A stretch of 8,400 nucleotides of DNA from CAYTLW01 sp964438735 (GTDB lineage: Bacteria; Myxococcota_A; UBA9042). Shown here piece by piece: positions 1 to 8,400 of this stretch. The notes under the pieces were generated by a model, which saw nothing but the letters and a program-made list of their open reading frames with translations, had not been told where the DNA came from and did not search any database. The number at the start of each line of letters is the position of its first letter. Position 1 is the first letter of the stretch. The stretch covers positions 1 to 8,400 of the forward strand of contig CAYTLW010000206.1 of the NCBI GenBank assembly GCA_964438735.1. Reading direction: 5' to 3'. The translations under genes were made by a program, and so were the position numbers.

Positions 1-1414
1 TGTCGTCCTTGACGGGCTCGAGCTTGCATTGGCCGTCTTTGGGGTCGCATTGATGCTTCTGGCATTGCTCGTCGTCGACGCTCTGGCAGTTGATGATGGT
101 CGCCGGATTCACCTGGCAGATGGAGGCGGGGTTGCCCTTTTCGTCCTTGGCGTTCTTGTTGCAGTACATGGTGCCATTGCAGATGTCGCCGTCGTCCTTG
201 TTCTTGCAGTCATCGTCCGTCTTGCAGGTGCATGTATTGATGCCGGGGTCGCACTTGCCACCCTTGCACTCCTCGGCCGGGGTGCAGGGGGTGCCGTCAT
301 TGCAGCCGATGACCGCCGGCTTTTCGCCGTCGAGCAGGGGCTTGTAGTCGCATTCCTCTTTCGCCCCGCAATCCATGATCAGGTGACTGGGCGTGAGCTT
401 GCACTCGCCCGTCTTGGGGTAGCAGATGTTCTTGGTGCACTGGGTGTCGTCCACAGTCTTGCAGTAGACGATGGTCGCCGGGTTCAGGTCGCAGCTGCCC
501 TGCGCCAGATTGCAGAACAGCGTACCGTTGCAGGCGCTGCCGTCTTCGAACTGGTCGCAATCGGCATCCTTTTCGCACTTGCACAGCTTGGTGCCGCCGC
601 TGCAGCTGCCGTTCTTGCAGGCCGTGTTCTCGGTGCACTTGTCGCCATCGTCGCACAGGGTTCCGTCGGCTTTATTCTCCAGGCCACACTTGCCGTCGTC
701 GGGGTTGCAGACGGCCTCGTCGCAGGCACCGCCCTTCTGCTTGCACTCCACCACCGTGGCGGGATTGACGGCGCACTTGGGCGGCGAGGCGTTCAGGTCG
801 CAGTACAGCGTGCCGTTGCAGGCGTTGCCATCCTCTTCCTTGGCGCAGTCGGAGTCCTTGGCGCAGCCGCAGACGTTGTTCGGGCCGGCCTGGCACTTGC
901 CGCCGACGCATTTATCGCCACCGGTGCACTTGTCGCCGTCTTCACAGCCGATGGGCGGGTCATCGGCCACAGCGCTGCTGGTGCAGTTGCCGCTGGCCGG
1001 GTCGCAGACATCGACCGTGCAGGGATCCTTGTCATCGCAAATCTTCAGCTCGGCGCCGTCGCACTTGCCGACCTTGTTGCAGACGCCACCTTCGGCGCAG
1101 GGGTTGGCGTGGGCGCAGATGGAACCCTCGGGGCGAACCTTGGCGATGCAGCCCAGCTCAAGATCGCAGACGTTCTTCTGGCACGGCTCGTCCAAGAGCG
1201 GACAGTCGCCGTCGACCTCGCACTTGGCGTTGGCGTCGGAGACGCTGTCGTCCGTAGCGTCGGTGGCCTTGGTGTCGGTGCCGGCGGGCGGCTCGACGGT
1301 CTCGTCACCGCCACACGTCGCCACACTGAGGGCGAGCAGGGCGAGCAGCGACAGGAGGGCCAGGCGGGGCAGGGGGCGTTGGGCGGCCTCGAGGGCGACG
1401 TTCGAGGTGGGCAT
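1..1414 (-). CDS. Cys-rich repeat lipoprotein, partial (N-terminal 471 aa; runs off left edge)
   Basis: Exported cysteine-rich protein of unknown function. The frame is open from an ATG at 1414 to the window's left edge, so the C-terminus is missing. Residues 1-33 form a signal peptide with Arg13/Arg17 and a long Leu/Ala core, ending at VATC with Cys34 as the probable lipidated residue (Thr at -1 is a poor lipobox). A Thr/Asp-rich linker follows (about 37-63), then Cys-rich sequence to about 156, then three tandem modules from Cys157, Cys254 and Cys371. Each module begins C(D/E/N)DGxxCT and has an internal CNG(T)xxC and NPAT motif. The same module occurs in the lipoprotein gene at 4817-8350. 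The start at 1414 is chosen over the ATG at 1420 because AGGAG (1421-1425) touches the latter but lies 6 nt from the former. The protein is rich in Asp, Lys and Cys, suggesting a disulfide-stapled extracellular stalk, perhaps binding calcium (inference). Its transcription is probably separate from vapBC upstream. Confidence 0.88.
   Translation of the reverse strand, partial: MPTSNVALEAAQRPLPRLALLSLLALLALSVATCGGDETVEPPAGTDTKATDATDDSVSDANAKCEVDGDCPLLDEPCQKNVCDLELGCIAKVRPEGSICAHANPCAEGGVCNKVGKCDGAELKICDDKDPCTVDVCDPASGNCTSSAVADDPPIGCEDGDKCTGGDKCVGGKCQAGPNNVCGCAKDSDCAKEEDGNACNGTLYCDLNASPPKCAVNPATVVECKQKGGACDEAVCNPDDGKCGLENKADGTLCDDGDKCTENTACKNGSCSGGTKLCKCEKDADCDQFEDGSACNGTLFCNLAQGSCDLNPATIVYCKTVDDTQCTKNICYPKTGECKLTPSHLIMDCGAKEECDYKPLLDGEKPAVIGCNDGTPCTPAEECKGGKCDPGINTCTCKTDDDCKNKDDGDICNGTMYCNKNAKDEKGNPASICQVNPATIINCQSVDDEQCQKHQCDPKDGQCKLEPVKDD
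2..946 (-). repeat. Three tandem 14-Cys modules (third cut by window edge)
   Basis: Module 1 is residues 157-253 (656-946), module 2 residues 254-370 (305-655), and module 3 starts at residue 371 (304) and is cut by the edge. Module 1 has 14 cysteines in 97 residues, with nearly the same spacing as the modules in the protein encoded at 4817-8350. Module 2 carries about 20 extra residues with two extra cysteines at its C-terminal end. Module 3 has a short insertion (about 6 residues) before its tenth cysteine. Confidence 0.85.
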
Positions 1415-1420
1415 GGACAT

Positions 1421-1425
1421 CTCCT
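1421..1425 (-). promoter_or_regulatory. Ribosome binding site that decides the start of the 1-1414 gene
   Basis: On the minus strand this reads AGGAG. It directly abuts the first in-frame ATG (1420) and sits 6 nt before the second (1414), so translation most likely begins at 1414. Confidence 0.6.
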
Positions 1426-1448
1426 GACACGGCGCGACGGGCGCCAGC

Positions 1449-1480
1449 GACACCTCGCGGGCGGGCGCTCGCGCGGTGTC
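1449..1480 (-). promoter_or_regulatory. Leader hairpin upstream of the Cys-rich lipoprotein gene
   Basis: Inverted repeat: GACACC (1449-1454) pairs with GGTGTC (1475-1480). Inside it CGCG (1456-1459) pairs with CGCG (1470-1473) across one T/C mismatch, leaving a 10-nt loop. It falls between the candidate -10 (1498-1503) and the ribosome binding site (1421-1425), so it would form in the 5' leader. There is no following U tract, which argues against an ordinary intrinsic terminator. Confidence 0.45.
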
Positions 1481-1497
1481 TGGATCGGGGTCCGGGT

Positions 1498-1527
1498 ACC
1501 ATAGCCATCTGGCGGCGGGGGTTGCAA
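1498..1527 (-). promoter_or_regulatory. Candidate sigma70-like promoter for the 1-1414 gene
   Basis: Minus strand: TTGCAA (1522-1527) and TATGGT (1498-1503) separated by 18 nt; each matches 4 of 6 consensus bases. It lies between the vapC stop (1607) and the lipoprotein start, and would give a leader of about 75-80 nt holding the 1449-1480 hairpin. Confidence 0.45.
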
Positions 1528-1606
1528 GCGGCTGTCGAAGGGCATCGGGACGTGACCGAGGACGGTAGAAGCGACCTGCGGCATTGGATTCATCGACCGG
1601 CGACGT

Positions 1607-2005
1607 TCAGGGCGAAAGCAGTCGGACTTCGGGTGCGCCCGAAATCTTCGCGGCCGTGGTCGCAAGGCTTCGGTCGAAGGTCACGAACTCCGCCGAATCG
1701 GGGGCCGAGGCCAGGTGCAGCGCATCAGCCAGGTCCACGCCCTTGGCGTGCCAGGCGAGCGCCGCAGTGACAGCTTCGGCGTCTTCGACCGTGGCGCTGC
1801 TCAGTCCGGCAAGTGTGCGCAGGGCCCGCTGTACGGCGTCCCGGTCGAGGCCGTAGGCGTGGCGGAGGACCCACTCCGTCTCGAGAATCACCGTCTTGCT
1901 GAGCCACAGCGGACCGGACCGCAGAACATCCGCTGCCCGTTCTGCCTGCCCTCGATCATCGCGGGTGATCACCCGGACGAGCAGGTTCGTATCCGGCGCG
2001 ATCAT
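1607..2005 (-). CDS. vapC: VapC-family PIN-domain ribonuclease toxin
   Basis: Toxin of a type II toxin-antitoxin pair; PIN-domain VapC proteins are Mg2+-dependent ribonucleases that cut specific RNAs, often tRNA or rRNA, and stop translation when the antitoxin is lost. The 132-residue length is typical. The four expected acidic residues are visible: Asp5 in the opening PDTN motif, Glu42 in ILETEWVLR, Asp94 in DLADALH, and Asp111 in TFDRSLA. The conserved Thr6-Asn7 after Asp5 is present, so the active site looks intact. The ATG at 2005 overlaps the stop of the antitoxin gene by 4 nt (ATGA), which indicates co-transcription and translational coupling. A GAGG ribosome binding site (2010-2013) lies within a small inverted repeat (2007-2021). 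The RNA target cannot be read from sequence. Family assignment is firm; activity is untested. Confidence 0.93.
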   Translation of the reverse strand: MIAPDTNLLVRVITRDDRGQAERAADVLRSGPLWLSKTVILETEWVLRHAYGLDRDAVQRALRTLAGLSSATVEDAEAVTAALAWHAKGVDLADALHLASAPDSAEFVTFDRSLATTAAKISGAPEVRLLSP

Positions 2006-2253
2006 CGCGCCTCGGAGGCGCCAGCAGCGATGGCCTCGTCCATCTCCTGCAGGGTCACGCGCGGCCCCTGGTAGTCGACGCAGCCCAGCAGGTCATCCAC
2101 CTCGGTGTCTTGGAGGCCCCGCTGCAGCCTGATCACGACGCATTCGTCCCGATCTTCGACCTCGAGAGTCGCGCCGCTGCGCCAGCCGAGGCGGTCTCGG
2201 ATCGGCTTGGGGATGACCACCTGGCCCTTGGTCGACAGCTTGGTGCTCGGCAT
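2002..2253 (-). CDS. vapB: AbrB/SpoVT-fold antitoxin (VapB)
   Basis: Antitoxin partner of the downstream PIN toxin, 83 residues. Residues 5-45 are a swapped-hairpin AbrB-type DNA-binding domain: the STKGQVVIPKPIRDRLGW stretch (residues 7-24) is the family signature, followed by a hydrophobic-acidic strand pair ending near VVIRLQ. Such proteins bind their own promoter and, through a C-terminal tail, block the toxin's active site. Here the tail, residues 46-83, has an acidic patch (DTEVDD) and an amphipathic end (LQEMDEAIAAG) suited to toxin binding. The start is the ATG at 2253, with AGGAGG (2259-2264) 5 nt before it. A longer in-frame start upstream is rejected because it would run through the promoter at 2285-2313. 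The gene ends 4 nt inside vapC. Autoregulation through the direct repeat at 2272-2288 is inferred. Confidence 0.93.
   Translation of the reverse strand: MPSTKLSTKGQVVIPKPIRDRLGWRSGATLEVEDRDECVVIRLQRGLQDTEVDDLLGCVDYQGPRVTLQEMDEAIAAGASEAR
2007..2021 (-). promoter_or_regulatory. Inverted repeat covering the vapC ribosome binding site
   Basis: A perfect 7-bp inverted repeat around one central base (GCGCCTC / GAGGCGC). In the mRNA it could fold as a 6-bp stem with a 3-nt loop ending one nucleotide before the vapC ATG, with the GAGG Shine-Dalgarno bases in its 3' arm. It also encodes the last residues of VapB, so ribosomes finishing vapB would melt it. Confidence 0.45.
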
Positions 2254-2258
2254 GGTCG

Positions 2259-2264
2259 CCTCCT
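2259..2264 (-). promoter_or_regulatory. Strong ribosome binding site of vapB
   Basis: AGGAGG on the minus strand, 5 nt from the ATG at 2253. It fixes the antitoxin start and is a better match than the GAGG of vapC, consistent with more antitoxin than toxin being made. Confidence 0.75.
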
Positions 2265-2271
2265 GCAGTCG

Positions 2272-2288
2272 GTAAGACGAATGTAAGA
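2272..2288 (-). repeat. Direct repeat TCTTAC x2, possible VapB operator
   Basis: On the minus strand TCTTAC occurs at 2283-2288 and 2272-2277, an 11-nt period (one helical turn). The first copy overlaps the -10 hexamer and the second lies at the expected transcription start, a sensible place for a repressor site. The operator role is inferred. Confidence 0.4.
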
Positions 2289-2313
2289 TACCGTGAGCAA
2301 GGGACCGCGTCAA
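2285..2313 (-). promoter_or_regulatory. sigma70-like promoter of vapBC
   Basis: Minus strand TTGACG (2308-2313) and TATCTT (2285-2290) separated by exactly 17 nt, about 31 nt before the vapB ATG. It is the best promoter match in the window and shows that the toxin-antitoxin operon can be transcribed independently of the large gene ending at 2339. Confidence 0.7.
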
Positions 2314-2329
2314 CCGAATCCGACCGAGC

Positions 2330-2350
2330 GTGCCGGACTCATCCGGGCAC
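2330..2350 (-). terminator. Hairpin at the 3' end of the 2339-4675 gene
   Basis: Minus strand GTGCC(C)GGA and TCCGGCAC can form an 8-bp stem with one bulged C and a TGAG loop that contains the stop codon. It lies just upstream of the vapBC promoter. No run of T follows, so it is at best a weak or factor-assisted terminator, or an mRNA end stabiliser. Confidence 0.3.
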
Positions 2351-4675
2351 GATGACCACCTTGCCATGGCCGCTGTTGGCGCCGCTGCTGCCGCTGGGTT
2401 TCATGCCGCCGTTGTACGAGCCGCCGCCACCACCAGAGCCCCACTTGCTGGACTTGTAGTTGTTGCCGCCGCCGCCGCCGTTGTAGCCCGCGCCACCGCC
2501 ACCGGCGCCGCTGTTGTCGGACATGCCACCGCCGCCGCCGAAGCCGCCATTGCCGCCCTTGTAGCCGCTCTTGTGGGTGAACAGCCCGCCGATGGCGCCG
2601 TTGCGCGGCGCCTGGCCGCCGATGCCCTTGGCGTTGCGGATGAAGAGCCCGTCCTTGCCATTGGTCACCCAGCCGGCGCCGCCACCGCCCGTGGAGTAGC
2701 TGCCGACATTCAGGCCACCGCCGCCGCCGTTGCCGTTGGCGCCACCGCTGCCCGAACCGGACTGCTGGCCTGGGTTGGGATTGCCGTTGGACGAGCCGAC
2801 CGAACCCGGCGCGCCCTGGCATTGCCCACCGCCGCCCGCCGCGACCAGGAGGGGTTTGGGATCGGTGGCCTTGCGATAGATCCAGGTGGCGCCGCCGCCA
2901 CCGGCGCCGTAGCCCGAACCCTGGGTCGTCACCAGGCCGCGATGGCCGACGATGATGTTCACGGTCTCGCCCGCCTTGAGCACGAAGTCACCGCGCACCC
3001 GGGCGCCCTGGCCACCGTTGTTGCCGCCACCCTTGGCGCCCCAGGCCTCGATGCGGAAGACGCCCGAGAAGGGCACCTTCCAGCCCTGGACGCCGCTCTT
3101 GACCGTCACCTGGCCCTGCAACGGGTTGCCGGCCCCGTAGGCGTTGTTGCACTGACTCTGGGACGGACCGGTGCGGTCGGATTTACCACACGTGGTGAAG
3201 GTCACGCCCTTCCACTTGGCCACGCAGGTGTTGGAGCAGGCGTCGCCGTCGACCTTGTTGCCGTCGTCGCACTGCTCCTTGCCGACCCAGACCACGCCGT
3301 CGCCGCAGAAGTTCTTCAGGCACTTGGATGTGCAGCCGTCGCCATCCTTGTTGTTGCCGTCATCGCAGTTCTCGGTCGAGTTGATGATCTTGTTGCCGCA
3401 CAGGCTCTCCACCAGCAACTCGCGCCACTCGCCATCGCAGTAGTACATGCGCATGGTCTTGGTATCGAAGTACTGTCCACCGAGCTTCTTGGCATCGCAG
3501 ACATAGGGCGGTCCGGCGCTCTTCTGCACACCAAAACTGCCGGCGGCGGCGAAGGTGCCCGTGCTGCTGATGAGTTTCTGGGCCTGGATGCTCAGGTTGA
3601 TGGACCACTTCAGCAGCTGGCCGTCGTTGCCGTTGTTGAGGAACTTGCTGTCGATGAGACGCAGGCGCCACTTGCCCTTGGGGTTCTTGCCCACCCACTT
3701 GCCCAGGTCGCCGCTGATGGGTTTGGCGGTCACCGGCCAGGTCTCATCCAGCGTCTTGCCCGCCTTGCCCTTATGCAGCACGTACTCGGCGTTGGCGGGG
3801 TCGTACAGACGCACCTCCAGCCCGGTCAGGTCCGAATTGGTCAGCTTGATGGTGACCGAGATCTGCTTGACCAGGCCCACGTCGTCGACGGTGATCTCGT
3901 CGATCGTGCCGATGGGGTTGTTGTCCTGGATGGGCTTGGGCGTGTTCTTGCTGGCGGCGATGATGGCCAGGGTCGTCGTCAGCAGACCGCCGGAGGCCTG
4001 GGCCAGGGCGTTGTCGCCCGCTACACCGCCGGCCTTGCAGATCAGCTTGCCGTCGCCACCAATGCCCGCGACGACCAGGCCCTTGGGACAACTGGCGGCG
4101 GGCGGTATCACGCCGGTGAGCTTGCTGCCATCGCCGGCGAGTGTGCCGGAGACCGTACCTGCCAGCACGTTGCCGGCCACCACAGCCTTGGCCTTGATGG
4201 CGTTGCCGCCCAGATTCAGGTCGCCGTTGATGTTCAGCGCGGCGATGGACAGGCAACCGGTGCAGGCGAGACTGGCGGCGTGGCTGGCGCGCAATGCGAA
4301 CGGAGCGGCGTAGAGGTTGGTGCGTGCCGTCTCGGGCTCGTTGCCGACCTGCAGGCCCAGCCACGCGGCGGTGGCCAGGATCTTGTCGTCCAACTTCTTG
4401 GCGGCGCCCAATACGTGCTTGAAGTGGCCGTTGAGCACCTGCAGCGGGTCGACGAGCTCGGTATGGAGCGCCTGCTTGGCCCCCGCGCTGGCGTAGAGCC
4501 GGAAGGTGACGGTGTACTTGCCATCGGCCGCCGGACCGCCATTTGCGGCGTGGACGCTGCCCTGAATGGCCAGGGTCGCCGGCGTGGCGGCGTGGGCCAG
4601 GACGGGCACGAAAGCGAAGCAAGCGAGTACGGCGCACGCGCCGAAGGAGCGGCGATGGAGACGACGATCGGGCAT
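2339..4675 (-). CDS. Secreted multidomain protein: P/Homo B, DUF4215 repeats, ALK-like glycine-rich domain
   Basis: Exported 778-residue mosaic protein of unknown function. Residues 1-29 are a signal peptide (basic start, hydrophobic core, cleavage near AHA/A). Residues about 31-90 resemble the beta-rich module opening many such proteins; a conserved-looking APFALRA / LACTGC stretch follows near 124-141. Residues about 245-362 fit a P/Homo B (proprotein convertase P) jelly-roll: DNNP, SDLTGLEVRLYDP, ETWP, KNPKGKWRLRL, LLKWSINL. No protease domain accompanies it. Residues 426-485 are two DUF4215/myxobacterial disulfide repeats (CDDGNNKDGDGC; CDDGNKVDGDAC). Residues about 490-778 match the glycine-rich domain of ALK/LTK-type proteins: FSGVFRIEAWGAKGGG, a GGGGATWIY strand, LLVAAGGGG, then Gly-rich tracts and a closing GKVVIVPG. 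The start at 4675 is chosen because the signal peptide begins there; GAGG lies 8 nt upstream. An ATG 22 codons earlier is rejected. The gene is divergent from the one at 4817. Confidence 0.9.
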   Translation of the reverse strand: MPDRRLHRRSFGACAVLACFAFVPVLAHAATPATLAIQGSVHAANGGPAADGKYTVTFRLYASAGAKQALHTELVDPLQVLNGHFKHVLGAAKKLDDKILATAAWLGLQVGNEPETARTNLYAAPFALRASHAASLACTGCLSIAALNINGDLNLGGNAIKAKAVVAGNVLAGTVSGTLAGDGSKLTGVIPPAASCPKGLVVAGIGGDGKLICKAGGVAGDNALAQASGGLLTTTLAIIAASKNTPKPIQDNNPIGTIDEITVDDVGLVKQISVTIKLTNSDLTGLEVRLYDPANAEYVLHKGKAGKTLDETWPVTAKPISGDLGKWVGKNPKGKWRLRLIDSKFLNNGNDGQLLKWSINLSIQAQKLISSTGTFAAAGSFGVQKSAGPPYVCDAKKLGGQYFDTKTMRMYYCDGEWRELLVESLCGNKIINSTENCDDGNNKDGDGCTSKCLKNFCGDGVVWVGKEQCDDGNKVDGDACSNTCVAKWKGVTFTTCGKSDRTGPSQSQCNNAYGAGNPLQGQVTVKSGVQGWKVPFSGVFRIEAWGAKGGGNNGGQGARVRGDFVLKAGETVNIIVGHRGLVTTQGSGYGAGGGGATWIYRKATDPKPLLVAAGGGGQCQGAPGSVGSSNGNPNPGQQSGSGSGGANGNGGGGGLNVGSYSTGGGGAGWVTNGKDGLFIRNAKGIGGQAPRNGAIGGLFTHKSGYKGGNGGFGGGGGMSDNSGAGGGGAGYNGGGGGNNYKSSKWGSGGGGGSYNGGMKPSGSSGANSGHGKVVIVPG
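2366..2905 (-). repeat. Glycine-rich low-complexity coding tract
   Basis: Residues about 591-770 of the secreted protein contain many runs of four to five glycines, encoded by GGC/GGT and visible on the plus strand as repeated GCC/ACC triplets, for example five GCC units near 2465-2480. The runs alternate with Asn, Ser, Tyr and Trp. In ALK-type domains such tracts form packed polyglycine helices, so this is probably folded rather than disordered (inference). Triplet runs may slip in replication. Confidence 0.7.
3221..3400 (-). repeat. Two DUF4215 / myxobacterial disulfide repeats
   Basis: Residues 426-485 hold two consecutive copies of the pattern CG(N/D)xx(I/V)...E(N/Q)CDDGNxxDGDxCxxxC, about 30 residues each. 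These are secreted disulfide modules common in Myxococcota; here they link the P/Homo B region to the glycine-rich domain. Confidence 0.85.
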
Positions 4676-4712
4676 GGCGGCAGCCTCGGCCCCCTGTGAA
4701 TGGGGACACGGC

Positions 4713-4741
4713 AAGGTATCGGCGCCGAGGCGTTGAAACAA
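4713..4741 (-). promoter_or_regulatory. Weak candidate promoter for the secreted mosaic protein gene
   Basis: Minus strand TTGTTT (4736-4741) and TACCTT (4713-4718) with a 17-nt spacer, 38 nt before the ATG at 4675. Each hexamer matches only three consensus bases, so the spacing is the main support. Confidence 0.25.
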
Positions 4742-4763
4742 GCGCGCTTTTGTGCACGTCGAC
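4719..4763. other. Cluster of perfect palindromes in the divergent intergenic region
   Basis: Within 45 bp there are four perfect palindromes: TCGGCGCCGA (4719-4728), AAGCGCGCTT (4740-4749), GTGCAC (4752-4757) and GTCGAC (4758-4763). They lie between the divergent starts at 4675 and 4817, where operators for both genes would be expected. High G+C raises the chance of such dyads, so a binding role is only suggested. No convincing promoter for the plus-strand gene was found here. Confidence 0.3.
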
Positions 4764-4805
4764 AGCGGCCATGACTATTCTGGCTGGAGACTTCTGGGGA
4801 GAGTT

Positions 4806-4810
4806 GGAGG
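4806..4810 (+). promoter_or_regulatory. Ribosome binding site supporting a GTG start at 4817
   Basis: GGAGG with 6 nt to GTG. This spacing, and the signal peptide that begins at the GTG, settle the start; the first internal ATG (residue 28) would remove the signal sequence. Confidence 0.75.
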
Positions 4811-4816
4811 CTGGTC

Positions 4817-8350
<3,534 letters not shown>

Positions 8351-8400
8351 GGCGGCGAGCCGGCACATCCACCAAATCGGATATTCGCACACGTCTAGCC

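Noticed and set aside
29..1504. Long plus-strand open frame of 491 codons, Val/Leu/Ala-rich, resembling a membrane protein
   Set aside because: It is exactly in codon register opposite the Cys-rich lipoprotein gene. Antisense of GAC, AAG, TGC and GGC reads as Val, Leu, Ala and Ala, and antisense stops need TTA, CTA or TCA codons, which are rare here. The minus-strand reading has a signal peptide and periodic cysteine modules.
1045..1665. Minus-strand 206-codon Pro/Arg-rich frame spanning the leader and start of the lipoprotein gene
   Set aside because: Out of frame with the signal peptide and cysteine pattern, Pro/Arg-rich as expected for shifted reading of GC-rich sequence, no domain.
2254..2367. 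Longer antitoxin start at 2367
   Set aside because: It would translate the promoter, the direct repeat and the leader, and overlap the end of the upstream gene. The AbrB signature and AGGAGG site fix the start at 2253.
2330..4699. 789-codon plus-strand open frame
   Set aside because: In register opposite the secreted mosaic protein; low-complexity Ala/Val/Gly composition with no recognisable domain, while the minus strand shows a signal peptide, P/Homo B and DUF4215 features.
4676..4741. Start of the secreted mosaic protein 22 codons upstream at 4741
   Set aside because: The extra residues are not signal-like and would place a charged stretch before the signal peptide; the peptide beginning MPDRR at 4675 is a normal Sec signal.
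4733..4781. Possible plus-strand promoter using TTGAAA (4733) or TATTCT (4776)
   Set aside because: The two hexamers are 37 nt apart and neither has a partner at 16-19 nt, so no sigma70 promoter is supported for the 4817 gene.
8351..8400. Search for a terminator after the 4817-8350 gene
   Set aside because: No inverted repeat with a following T run is visible in the 50 bp available; the terminator may lie beyond the window.

Overview
This is a high-GC window (roughly two-thirds G+C by eye) from a bacterium that makes large secreted or surface-anchored, disulfide-rich, multi-module proteins. The mix of modules points to the Myxococcota/Bradymonadota group (former Deltaproteobacteria): MopE-type CDGxDNDCDGxVDE motif, DUF4215/myxobacterial disulfide repeats, NG-E-DCGG cysteine modules and a bacterial P/Homo B domain. 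That placement is inferred from domain style, not from a marker gene.

Layout. (1) 1-1414, minus: the N-terminal 471 residues of a predicted lipoprotein built from cysteine-rich modules; it is open through the left edge. It has a plausible promoter and a leader hairpin. (2) 1607-2253, minus: a compact VapB (AbrB-fold)/VapC (PIN) toxin-antitoxin operon with an ATGA overlap, a good sigma70-like promoter, a possible direct-repeat operator, and a hairpin that appears to cover the toxin's ribosome binding site. (3) 2339-4675, minus: a 778-residue secreted mosaic protein: signal peptide, N-terminal beta-rich module, P/Homo B domain, two DUF4215 repeats, and a long glycine-rich domain resembling that of ALK/LTK receptors. 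(4) 4676-4816: a 141-bp divergent intergenic region rich in short perfect palindromes. (5) 4817-8350, plus: an 1177-residue predicted lipoprotein with an N-terminal Cys-rich region, one MopE-like motif, four tandem 14-cysteine modules, partial modules, and a C-terminal domain with seven evenly spaced Trp motifs that looks like a seven-bladed beta-propeller. 8351-8400 shows nothing I can assign. No gene-free stretch exceeds 300 bp.

How they fit together. The proteins at 1-1414 and 4817-8350 share the same ~97-residue, 14-cysteine module and are paralogous in their stalk region. With the secreted protein between them they form a small cluster of exported proteins, probably rigid disulfide-bonded stalks carrying binding heads (adhesion, glycan binding or prey/matrix contact; inference only). 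The toxin-antitoxin pair is an independent unit between them. No tRNA, rRNA, CRISPR array, insertion sequence or phage gene was seen. The long open frames antisense to the three large genes are in codon register with them and are composition artefacts.
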